A DNA stretch of 54,106 nt. Source: Bacteroidota bacterium (GTDB taxonomy: Bacteria > Bacteroidota > Bacteroidia > Bacteroidales > GCA-2748055). The notes below the pieces were generated by a model. That model had not been told where the DNA came from, did not search any database, and worked only from the letters and a program-made list of their open reading frames with translations. Location: positions 1 to 54,106 of the forward strand of contig JAHEEC010000019.1 in the NCBI GenBank assembly GCA_024640885.1, given 5' to 3'. The position numbers were made by a program, and so were the translations under genes. Below, piece after piece: positions 42,754-49,963 of the stretch (positions are counted from its first letter, which is position 1; every line of letters begins with the position of its first letter).

Positions 42754-42760
42754 TCAATCA
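42747..42760. repeat. 14-base palindrome over two convergent stop codons
   Basis: TGATTGATCAATCA is a perfect palindrome. It contains the TGA of the methyltransferase (42751-42753) and, on the other strand, the TGA of the convergent secreted-protein gene (42754-42756). The two genes abut with no spacer. Confidence 0.6.
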
Positions 42761-43227
42761 TCCAGCTCCCCGATAAAAGGGATGCTCTCATAAATACTCA
42801 ACCGGATGGCACTTGAGAAATAGTTCTCGATCTGGAAGAACTGGGCAGCGGCTTTGGAACCGGAGGCCTTCTTAATTTTTTTGTAATAGGTCACCATCAG
42901 CTTATCCGTGCTGGTCTTCTGCTTGACCATTTCGGCCACCAGCTCATCCATTTTTTCATCGCTGAGCTGGTTGTAGCTTTCCACATACTTTACCAGCAGG
43001 TCGATCCTGCTTTGTCCCAGCGTTTTTCTTTCTGATTCATACTGGTCATAGATGGTCCAGAATGTTTCACCAGCAGTGCCCTCCAGGTTTACAAAGCCGG
43101 CGACAATGGCCTTCTTCTCCATCCCGAAGAGGGACTGGAATAATTCAACTTCTTCTTTATTGGTCTGGGCAAAAGTCACAGCTGATCCCAGGGAAATCAA
43201 AAATGCGGCAAAAAATACTTTTTTCAT
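42754..43227 (-). CDS. Small helical secreted protein
   Basis: 157 residues with a signal peptide (MKKVFFAAFLISLGSAVTFAQ). The mature protein appears wholly helical and charged, with heptad-like stretches (DLLVKYVESYNQLSDEKMDELVAEMVKQKTSTDKLMVTYYKKIKKASGSKAAAQFFQIENYFSSAI). This is reminiscent of periplasmic Spy/CpxP-like chaperones, but the family motif LTxxQ is not visible. Unknown function. The upstream 340 bases hold two 11-base direct repeats that may be regulatory. Confidence 0.78.
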   Translation of the reverse strand: MKKVFFAAFLISLGSAVTFAQTNKEEVELFQSLFGMEKKAIVAGFVNLEGTAGETFWTIYDQYESERKTLGQSRIDLLVKYVESYNQLSDEKMDELVAEMVKQKTSTDKLMVTYYKKIKKASGSKAAAQFFQIENYFSSAIRLSIYESIPFIGELDD

Positions 43228-43570
43228 TTTCTTTAGAATTTTAGCAATGGTTGAAATGATTTTTTCTTACGGTTTATGATCTTCAAAACCTAACAATTGG
43301 CCGCTGGGTTGGTTCATCAATGGTTCATAAAAGTTTAATTCCTCCACCAGAAAAATAAAAAATGAATGGGTCCCCGAACCGGGAAAAATGTGACCTTTTC
43401 ACTTTTTTTCGTCTAAACTTAAAAAAAAGCTACTCTTTACGAGAATTGAATTAAAAAATAGCATACAATTGCAAAATAGAGTCCGTAAATTGGCTTTAGA
43501 AATAATGCTTTAATAATCATCTACTTAACAAAAGAGGAATTACCCACAAAAACGATAGTTTCATAGAGAA
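43228..43570. other. 343-base AT-rich divergent intergenic region
   Basis: No gene is seen. It separates the minus-strand secreted-protein gene from the beta-lysine operon. It contains two direct repeats of TGGTTCAT (43310-43317 and 43321-43328, period 11), a short CCCG-AAC-CGGG hairpin with an A run near 43376-43391, and AT-rich sequence from about 43400 to 43570. TAAATTGG (43486-43493) is an imperfect -7 candidate for the operon. No structured RNA was recognised. Confidence 0.5.
43310..43331. repeat. Two 11-base direct repeats (TGGTTCATcAA / TGGTTCATaAA)
   Basis: Two tandem 11-base units differ at one base and are spaced by one helical turn, about 85-105 bases before the ATG of the minus-strand secreted-protein gene and 240-260 bases before kamA. 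Such tandem sites are typical of cooperative regulator binding; the regulator is unknown. Confidence 0.4.
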
Positions 43571-44839
43571 ATGAGATCTCCTCGATCGTTGTCATTGACC
43601 TCATCGGTGCATGAGGAAAATGAAACAGAGCCCCCGGTTGTGGTTTCCACATCCGGAACCGAATCCCAAGAAAATTCCCCTGAACCTGGCCCAAATCTGA
43701 GTCCACCCATTGGAGAGGTGTCTAAACGCTTCAAGGAGAGGTATTTTTCGGATACTTCCAATGATCAGTGGAACAATTGGCAATGGCAATCCGCACACAG
43801 CATTACCACCTGGCAGGAGCTCGGGTATTATTTCACCCTCTCCGAACAGGAAATGATGTCCGCGCACATGGAAAAGAGGCTTCCCATGAGGATCACGCCC
43901 TATTACGCGAGCCTCATAGATCCTGTAAATACTTTGCAACCCATAAGGAGAACCATGATTCCCGTGCAGGATGAGTTGCTCCTTAGTCCGGAAGAGAAAG
44001 CCGATCCGTTGGGTGAAGAGAACCAGAGCCCTGTGCCCCAGCTGGTGCACAGGTATCCCGACAGGGCCCTTTTCCTGACCACAGGGGTCTGTGCGGCTTA
44101 CTGCCGATATTGCACCCGTTCTCATATGGTGTCCAAGAAGGACAAGGTGCATTCGAGTCTTGTGGTCTGGGATGCGGCACTCAAATATATCAGCGAGCAT
44201 CCGGAGATACGCGACGTGTTGTTATCCGGAGGGGATCCCCTGACCATGTCTGACAGCAGGCTCGAATACCTTCTCTCCCGGTTAAGACAGATTCCCCACG
44301 TGGAGATCATCAGGATCGGCACCAAGGTGCCAGTGGTACTCCCCCAAAGGATTACCGAAGGATTGGTCGGGGTGCTGAAAAAATACCACCCGCTCCTGAT
44401 GAGCATCCATTTTACACATCCTGATGAGATCACCCCCGAGGTCGCATTTGCCTGTACCCGGTTGGCTGATGCAGGAATACCTCTTGGAAGTCAGACCGTA
44501 TTGCTGAAGGGTGTCAATGATGAGGTGGAAGTATACAGGAAGCTTGCACAGCAACTTCTGAAGATCAGGGTTAAACCCTATTACCTTTACCAGTGTGATC
44601 CCATTCCTGGCTCGGCCCATTTCAGGACGCCCGTATCAAAAGGCCTGGAGATCATCCAGGGGCTCCGCGGTTTCACCTCCGGCTATGCCATTCCCCATTT
44701 TGTAATTGATGCTCCCGGTGGTGGCGGTAAAATCCCCCTGCTGCCAGACTACGTCGCAGAAAGGAACAGTGAGGGATACCTGCTCCGGAACTATGAAGGG
44801 AAATATTTTCTCTACAGGGAACCTATAGACCAGTTCTAA
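43571..44839 (+). CDS. kamA: Lysine 2,3-aminomutase
   Basis: 422 residues. Radical SAM, PLP-dependent enzyme converting L-lysine to beta-lysine (3,6-diaminohexanoate). All hallmarks are present: cluster CAAYCRYC (Cys174, Cys178, Cys181), LLSGGDPLTMSD (about 217), RIGTKVPVVLPQRI, PLP lysine Lys387 in DAPGGGGKIPL, and the lysine-binding aspartates Asp343 (YQCDP) and Asp380. The aspartates favour lysine over glutamate as substrate. The N-terminal 50 residues are Ser/Glu/Pro-rich and look disordered. First gene of a five-gene operon; the next starts 12 bases on. Confidence 0.95.
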   Translation: MRSPRSLSLTSSVHEENETEPPVVVSTSGTESQENSPEPGPNLSPPIGEVSKRFKERYFSDTSNDQWNNWQWQSAHSITTWQELGYYFTLSEQEMMSAHMEKRLPMRITPYYASLIDPVNTLQPIRRTMIPVQDELLLSPEEKADPLGEENQSPVPQLVHRYPDRALFLTTGVCAAYCRYCTRSHMVSKKDKVHSSLVVWDAALKYISEHPEIRDVLLSGGDPLTMSDSRLEYLLSRLRQIPHVEIIRIGTKVPVVLPQRITEGLVGVLKKYHPLLMSIHFTHPDEITPEVAFACTRLADAGIPLGSQTVLLKGVNDEVEVYRKLAQQLLKIRVKPYYLYQCDPIPGSAHFRTPVSKGLEIIQGLRGFTSGYAIPHFVIDAPGGGGKIPLLPDYVAERNSEGYLLRNYEGKYFLYREPIDQF

Positions 44840-44851
44840 TCACATAAGCAA

Positions 44852-46612
44852 ATGCTTATTATCAGGCGTATCCAGGATGACACCATGCCCTCGGACATGG
44901 GCGCGATCGAGCAGGTCCAGAAGATCCTCGGGAGCCGGTTCCCCGATATCAGGGATAAATACATCACGACCATTCCGGAACAACTTACGGATCCCCTTAA
45001 ATACAGGTTCCGCACCTCTTTGCTGGTGGCAGAAAACAGGAATGGTGTGGTACAGGGATTTTCCCTGATGCTCTATGCCCCTGATCTGCATTTCTGTTTT
45101 CTTGATTTTATTGCTTCCAGTAAGGATGTGATCTCCGGGGGGATCGGGAGCTCCCTCTATGAGAGGACCCGGCAGGAGGCTCTCAGGCTCGGGGCAGTGG
45201 GGATTTTCTTTGAATGCCTCCCGGACGATCCCGGGGTATGCACCAATGCAGCACTGATCGATCAGAACAGGGCCAGACTCAAATTTTATGAGAATTTCGG
45301 GGCCTTTCCCCTGGTAAACACCAAATATGAGACCCCTATTACAGAAGAGGACAACAGTTGTCCCCCATACCTGGTCTGTGATTTCCTTGGACAACCGCCC
45401 ATTTCCAAAAAAGCCGCCCGGAAAATTGTCCGTGCCATCCTGGAAAGAAAATATGAGGATATCCTCACCGAGGAGTATACCAGCCAGGTGGTGAACTCAA
45501 TCAAGGACGACCCGGTTCAGCTAAGGGAGCCCCTTTATATAAAACCCAGAAGGAGCGGGCAACAATCCCCGGATGAAAAATTACAGGATGATACTATTTT
45601 TCTGGTCATCAACGACAGGCACTCCATCCACCATATCCATGACCGCGGTTACGTGGAATCGCCGGTCAGAATATCTTCAATACTAAATGAACTGAACCCC
45701 ACAGGCCTTTTTAAGGAGATTCATGTGCATACATTTTCGGAAAAATACATCCGTGAGGTCCATGATCCGAAATATATCGAATATTTTAAAAGGGCATGTA
45801 ATTCGCTGCCTCAGGGAAAGTCCATCTACCCCTATGTCTTCCCGGTGAGGAATTCACACAAGGCTCCCACTGATGATTCGGTCCTGGCAGGATATTACTG
45901 TATCGACACGTTTACCCCATTAAATAAGAATGCCTTCCTGGCTTCAAAAAGAGCTGTTGATTGTGCGTTGACCGGTGCGGTACAGCTGCTGAACGGAAGC
46001 CGGGCCGGTTATGCCCTGGTCCGTCCGCCGGGCCACCACGCAGAGCGCAAGGTGTTTGGGGGGTTCTGCTATTTCAACTCAGCAGCTATTGCCGCCAATT
46101 TTCTTTCCAAATATGGTAAGGTGGCCATCCTAGATATTGATTATCATCATGGGAATGGCCAGCAGAATATCTTCTACAAAAGAAAAGACGTACTCACCAT
46201 CTCCATTCATGGCCATCCATCATTTGCCTATCCTTATTTCGCAGGATTTTCCGACGAGAAGGGAGAAGGAGAGGGACTGGGGTTCAATATTAATTATCCC
46301 CTGAAAGAGAGCATCAATGGAGAGGAGTACCGGGTAGTCCTGGCAAAGGCCATTGAACGGATCAGGCGATTCAAGCCCGATTTCCTGGTGGTCGCCCTGG
46401 GCCTTGACACCTCCAAGGGAGATCCCACGGGCACATGGAACCTCTCTGCCGCTGATTTTATACTGAACGGGCAGATGATCGGGGCATTGGGGATGCCCAT
46501 CCTCTTTGTACAGGAGGGCGGGTATAAGAACAGGATACTGGGAATAAATGCAAGGAAATTCTTCCAGGGATTCCATGAAATTTTTTATAGAAACAAGAAT
46601 GAAAAAAAATAG
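44852..46612 (+). CDS. GNAT acetyltransferase-HDAC-family deacetylase fusion
   Basis: 586 residues. Residues about 1-180 form a GNAT-like domain (LLVAENRNGVVQGFSLMLYAP, SGGIGSSLYERTRQEALRLGAVGIFFEC, ARLKFYENFGAFPL). After a linker, residues about 250-575 are an arginase/HDAC-fold deacetylase with a complete active site: RPPGHHAE (His395, His396), DIDYHHGNG (Asp430, His432), GLDTSKGDP (Asp519) and EGGY (Tyr558). The GxDTxxGDPxGxW pattern resembles acetylpolyamine amidohydrolases, so a small N-acetylated amine is a likely substrate. One chain thus holds both acetyl-adding and acetyl-removing domains. Second gene of the operon; overlaps the next gene by 14 bases. Confidence 0.92.
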   Translation: MLIIRRIQDDTMPSDMGAIEQVQKILGSRFPDIRDKYITTIPEQLTDPLKYRFRTSLLVAENRNGVVQGFSLMLYAPDLHFCFLDFIASSKDVISGGIGSSLYERTRQEALRLGAVGIFFECLPDDPGVCTNAALIDQNRARLKFYENFGAFPLVNTKYETPITEEDNSCPPYLVCDFLGQPPISKKAARKIVRAILERKYEDILTEEYTSQVVNSIKDDPVQLREPLYIKPRRSGQQSPDEKLQDDTIFLVINDRHSIHHIHDRGYVESPVRISSILNELNPTGLFKEIHVHTFSEKYIREVHDPKYIEYFKRACNSLPQGKSIYPYVFPVRNSHKAPTDDSVLAGYYCIDTFTPLNKNAFLASKRAVDCALTGAVQLLNGSRAGYALVRPPGHHAERKVFGGFCYFNSAAIAANFLSKYGKVAILDIDYHHGNGQQNIFYKRKDVLTISIHGHPSFAYPYFAGFSDEKGEGEGLGFNINYPLKESINGEEYRVVLAKAIERIRRFKPDFLVVALGLDTSKGDPTGTWNLSAADFILNGQMIGALGMPILFVQEGGYKNRILGINARKFFQGFHEIFYRNKNEKK

Positions 46613-47633
46613 AGATAGCAGCACATTGACCGTGGGATTGACCTTTGACCTGCGGGACGAATACCTGAAGATGGGATTCAGTGACGAGGAGACCGCAGAA
46701 TTCGATCGTGAGGGGACCATCGCGGCCATCGAGGAGACACTGGCCGGACTGGGATACAGGACCGACCGCATCGGACATATCTGGAACCTGGTGAGCAGGC
46801 TCGGTCAGGGGGACCGGTGGGACATTGTATTCAACATTGCCGAAGGCCTGTACGGGGCAGGAAGGGAAGCCCAGGTGCCGGCACTGCTGGACGCCTACCA
46901 GATTCCCTATGTTTTTTCAGGCCCCCTGGTGCTGGCACTGACCCTGGATAAAGCCATGACCAAGGTGATCGTCAAGGATGCAGGGGTTGCCACTCCCGAA
47001 CACTGTGTGGTCCGCAATACAGATGATATTTCAAAAATCAACCTCCCATACCCCCTCTTTGCCAAACCGGTAGCCGAAGGCACCGGGAAGGGGATCAATG
47101 CCCAGTCTGTAATCAGGGATCCTAAACAGCTCACCCGCATCTGTTCAATGCTCCTGGAGAAATACAGGCAGCCGGTCCTGGTGGAAACCTACCTCAGTGG
47201 GAGGGAGTTTACCGCAGGTATTGTGGGGACCGGTGAATTGGCAAGGTGCGTGGGTGTCATTGAAATCATCCTCAAGGACAATGCAGAAGAGGGGGTCTAC
47301 TCCTACGTGAACAAAGAGGAGTGCGAAGAACGGATTTTTTACAGCCAAACTGACAAAGCGGCTTCAGATGCCTGCACCTCCCTGGCACTGAAAGCATGGA
47401 GGACTCTTCGCTGCGAAGACGGAGGCCGGGTTGATATCAGGTTCGATGGGCAGGGGAAGGCTCATTTCCTGGAAGTGAATCCCCTGGCCGGCATGCATCC
47501 TGAGCACTCGGACCTGCCCATTCTCTCCACCCTGCACGGGATCACATACAATGAACTTATGAAGATGATCATGGATTCTGCCATCTTGAAAATAAAGAAA
47601 CCTGTGCATGAAGAGAGTGCTCCTGGTTATTAA
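46599..47633 (+). CDS. ATP-grasp ligase 1 (D-Ala-D-Ala ligase-like)
   Basis: About 344 residues from the ATG at 46599 (an ATG at 46575 is possible). N-terminal domain TVGLTFDLRDEYLKMGFSDEE; central ATP-binding PLFAKPVAEGTGKGINAQSV; C-terminal VDIRFDGQGKAHFLEVNPLAGMHPEHSDLP, the Mg-binding ExN motif of D-Ala-D-Ala ligases. It should join a carboxylate to an amine with ATP to ADP. It lacks context for peptidoglycan genes and sits in the kamA operon, so beta-lysine or an acetylated form is a candidate substrate (inference). Overlaps its neighbours by 14 and 26 bases. Confidence 0.9.
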   Translation: MKKNRDSSTLTVGLTFDLRDEYLKMGFSDEETAEFDREGTIAAIEETLAGLGYRTDRIGHIWNLVSRLGQGDRWDIVFNIAEGLYGAGREAQVPALLDAYQIPYVFSGPLVLALTLDKAMTKVIVKDAGVATPEHCVVRNTDDISKINLPYPLFAKPVAEGTGKGINAQSVIRDPKQLTRICSMLLEKYRQPVLVETYLSGREFTAGIVGTGELARCVGVIEIILKDNAEEGVYSYVNKEECEERIFYSQTDKAASDACTSLALKAWRTLRCEDGGRVDIRFDGQGKAHFLEVNPLAGMHPEHSDLPILSTLHGITYNELMKMIMDSAILKIKKPVHEESAPGY

Positions 47634-48573
47634 TGCAATGTCAGAGGATCCCTCCGGGGATGAGTTGGATGTGCTGGTCCAGGCAGGGGCGGTTGAAAAT
47701 GCCCTTACAAAGCTCGGGCACAGCCACCTGAGAAGCTACTGCAGTCTCAACCTGGAAAAGGTGAAGGAGGTGATCCGGGCCGAATCTCCTGACCTGGTTT
47801 TTAACCTGGTGGAGACTGTTGATGGAAAAGGCTCATTGATCCATCTCCTGCCCTCCCTCCTGGAGGCGCTTGGGCTCCCTTTTACAGGTTCAGGTTCCTA
47901 TCCGTTGATCCTCACCACGGACAAGGTAAGAACCAAAAGAATCCTTTCTGAGCACCTTGTTCCCACACCGGAATGGATCCTTCCGGGGAGCGATCCGGGA
48001 CCCGATCCCGAGAAAAGGTATATCCTGAAACCCACCTGGGAGGATGGATCGGCAGGGATCAACGATGACTCAATTGTACAGGGGAGCACCTTTGATTTCA
48101 AAGGTTTTTGCAGGGATAAAAAGTTTAATGAGTATTTCCTCGAGGAGTATATCGATGGAAGGGAGTTTAACATCACCATGCTTGCCGGGCCAAAGGGCCC
48201 TGAGGTGATGCCCGTAGCGGAGATGCAATTTGTGGATTACCCGGAACAGAAACCCAGGATACTCAATTATGCGTCCAAATGGGACAGCGATTCCTTCGAA
48301 TATGAAAAGACGGTCAGGACATTCCAACTGAAGAAAGAGGACAGCGAACTGGTGGTTCAAATGAAGGGGATCAGCCTCAAGTGCTGGGAACTCTTCCAAC
48401 TCAGGGGATATGCCAGGGTGGATTTCCGTGTGGATCCCTTAAACAGGCCCTTTGTCCTTGAGATCAATGCCAATCCATGCATCTCCCCCGATGCCGGGTT
48501 TGTGGCTGCCTGTGCAGAAGGAGGTGTGGATTATAATACGATGATCGAACGCATATTAATGGATACAAATTAG
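47608..48573 (+). CDS. ATP-grasp ligase 2 (D-Ala-D-Ala ligase-like)
   Basis: 321 residues. Distinct from ATP-grasp 1 but of the same broad family: VLLVINAMSEDPSGDELDVL at the N-terminus, DLVFNLVETVDGKGSLIHLLPSLLEALGLPFTGSG, ATP-binding RYILKPTWEDGSAGINDDS, and VDFRVDPLNRPFVLEINANPCISPDAGF as the metal-binding C-terminal motif. The low apparent identity suggests a different acceptor or donor from ligase 1. Two such ligases in one operon suggest two successive amide bonds. Overlaps the previous gene by 26 bases and is followed by a GNAT gene after 5 bases. Confidence 0.9.
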   Translation: MKRVLLVINAMSEDPSGDELDVLVQAGAVENALTKLGHSHLRSYCSLNLEKVKEVIRAESPDLVFNLVETVDGKGSLIHLLPSLLEALGLPFTGSGSYPLILTTDKVRTKRILSEHLVPTPEWILPGSDPGPDPEKRYILKPTWEDGSAGINDDSIVQGSTFDFKGFCRDKKFNEYFLEEYIDGREFNITMLAGPKGPEVMPVAEMQFVDYPEQKPRILNYASKWDSDSFEYEKTVRTFQLKKEDSELVVQMKGISLKCWELFQLRGYARVDFRVDPLNRPFVLEINANPCISPDAGFVAACAEGGVDYNTMIERILMDTN

Positions 48574-48578
48574 GAGTT

Positions 48579-49067
48579 ATGGAACAGGTCCAGTTGAGAA
48601 AAGAGGTCAGGAAGGATGACCTGTCACGGGTTGAAACCATCGTGCGGTCCACGGGTTTTTTCAGAGAGGATGAAGTGGTAGTTGCGGTTGAACTGGTGGA
48701 AGAGCGGCTCCGGAAAGGCGCTGAAAGCGGTTATGAATTCATCTTCGCCGAGGTAAATGGAGAAACGGTGGCATACAGTTGTTTCGGACTGATCCCCTGC
48801 ACCCTTCACAGTTTTGATCTCTACTGGATCGCCACGCACAAGGATCATATGAACCGCGGGATCGGCCGGGAACTTCTCAAGGAGAGCGAATCGGCCATCT
48901 ATCTGATGGGCGGACACGCGATCTATGTGGAAACCTCCTCCAGGGAACTCTACGAGCCCACAAGGGCCTTTTATGAAAACAACGAATACTTCATCAAGTC
49001 CCACTACGAGAATTTCTACGATGAGGACGACGACAAGATCGTTTATGTAAAATACCTGATCCCGTAA
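48579..49067 (+). CDS. GNAT N-acetyltransferase
   Basis: 162 residues. GNAT fold with the acetyl-CoA loop HKDHMNRGIGRELLKESE at about 88-105, preceded by FAEVNGETVAYSCFG and followed by IYVETSSRELYEPTRAFYENNEYF. Last gene of the kamA operon, 5 bases after ATP-grasp 2. It may acetylate a lysine-derived amine such as beta-lysine (compare AblB of the N-epsilon-acetyl-beta-lysine osmolyte pathway), but sequence similarity to AblB was not checked. Converges with a LolA-like gene. Confidence 0.9.
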   Translation: MEQVQLRKEVRKDDLSRVETIVRSTGFFREDEVVVAVELVEERLRKGAESGYEFIFAEVNGETVAYSCFGLIPCTLHSFDLYWIATHKDHMNRGIGRELLKESESAIYLMGGHAIYVETSSRELYEPTRAFYENNEYFIKSHYENFYDEDDDKIVYVKYLIP

Positions 49068-49126
49068 GCCGGGGGGATCAGGGGATCCCTCTTAATGAGG
49101 GCCCGTGCCCCGGAATCGCCCCGTCC

Positions 49127-49852
49127 CTATTCCGGCATGGCGAAGATCGCCGGATCCACATCCTTATTCATTTCCACTTTCTGCACCACAGTATTCAGTG
49201 TGAACTGGTCATTCACATTGATATCCACGCTGAAAGGCATCATATGGCCCGCCTCCGTTTTCCTGTAATCCGAATAGTTGACCTCCAGTTCCATCACCTG
49301 GCCCTGTGCATCAATTTCCATGGTGCTCCTGATCATATAATAGGTATCAGGATCAAAGAGATAAGTTGAAGCCGTTCCATCCGGAAGTGTCATCTTGATC
49401 ACGTATGCACTTTTACCCCCTACACTTTCTCTTCCGGTCATCTCAAATTGATACCCTTCGGAGGCACCCTTCACAAACGGACCACCAATGAAAATTTGAA
49501 ATTTGCCCGATTCATACTGGGATTCCGGCATGGGTTCCGGCGAACTGATTCCGGCCATTGGATTGATGCTCCATCCCCCCTTGTCGGTATAACATGTAGA
49601 GGATACGGATCCCATAATATCCGTCTCCTGAAGCATCCCCTTCCCGTTCAGGATCGTGGTCCTTGTCATGCCCTCCATTCCCTGGACATCCATGGTGCTT
49701 TCCATATAAAGGGATGTGATTTTGCTAAGCAATTTCTGGCCGCCAATGGCCTTCACATAATTTCCGATCACATCATCCGCACTCTGGGCAAAGGTGCTGG
49801 CCATAAAAAAAAGAGATACAAGCGAAAGTGTCAGAATTCTTTTTGTTTTCAT
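49127..49852 (-). CDS. LolA-like outer-membrane lipoprotein-sorting protein
   Basis: 241 residues with signal peptide (ILTLSLVSLFFMASTFAQ). The mature part begins ADDVIGNYVKAIGGQKLLSKITSLYMESTMDVQGMEG, a pattern of LolA/LppX-like half-barrel proteins in Bacteroidetes, and shows SAYVIKMTLPDGTASTYLFDPDTYYMIRSTM in the middle. Such proteins bind hydrophobic ligands or lipoproteins in the periplasm. No partner lol genes are adjacent. A TTCCCG-GACT-CGGGAA inverted repeat lies at 49893-49908 upstream. Confidence 0.82.
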   Translation of the reverse strand: MKTKRILTLSLVSLFFMASTFAQSADDVIGNYVKAIGGQKLLSKITSLYMESTMDVQGMEGMTRTTILNGKGMLQETDIMGSVSSTCYTDKGGWSINPMAGISSPEPMPESQYESGKFQIFIGGPFVKGASEGYQFEMTGRESVGGKSAYVIKMTLPDGTASTYLFDPDTYYMIRSTMEIDAQGQVMELEVNYSDYRKTEAGHMMPFSVDINVNDQFTLNTVVQKVEMNKDVDPAIFAMPE

Positions 49853-49892
49853 GGGAATTTATTTAATACCGTTTTACCTAATTATGTAGCTG

Positions 49893-49908
49893 TTCCCGGA
49901 CTCGGGAA
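49893..49908. repeat. Inverted repeat TTCCCG-GACT-CGGGAA
   Basis: A 6-base-pair perfect inverted repeat with a 4-base spacer, 41 bases before the LolA-like gene and 55 bases after the DUF5107 gene stop (both on the minus strand). The A/T run is on the wrong side for a minus-strand terminator, so it may be an operator or an RNA hairpin. Confidence 0.35.
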
Positions 49909-49963
49909 AAAATAAAATTAATAGTTTATTTCATATCAATGACATTATTGCATAATCCGTTCA

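Noticed and set aside
43571..49067. Classical lysine fermentation or EpmA/EpmB modification of EF-P
   Set aside because: The kamDE, kdd, kce and kal genes and epmA or efp are not nearby, and the ATP-grasp and HDAC genes do not fit either pathway.
49068..49126. Hairpin CCCTC-TTAAT-GAGGG as a terminator after the GNAT gene
   Set aside because: The stem is only 5 base pairs and no T tract follows on either strand, so evidence is too weak to annotate it.
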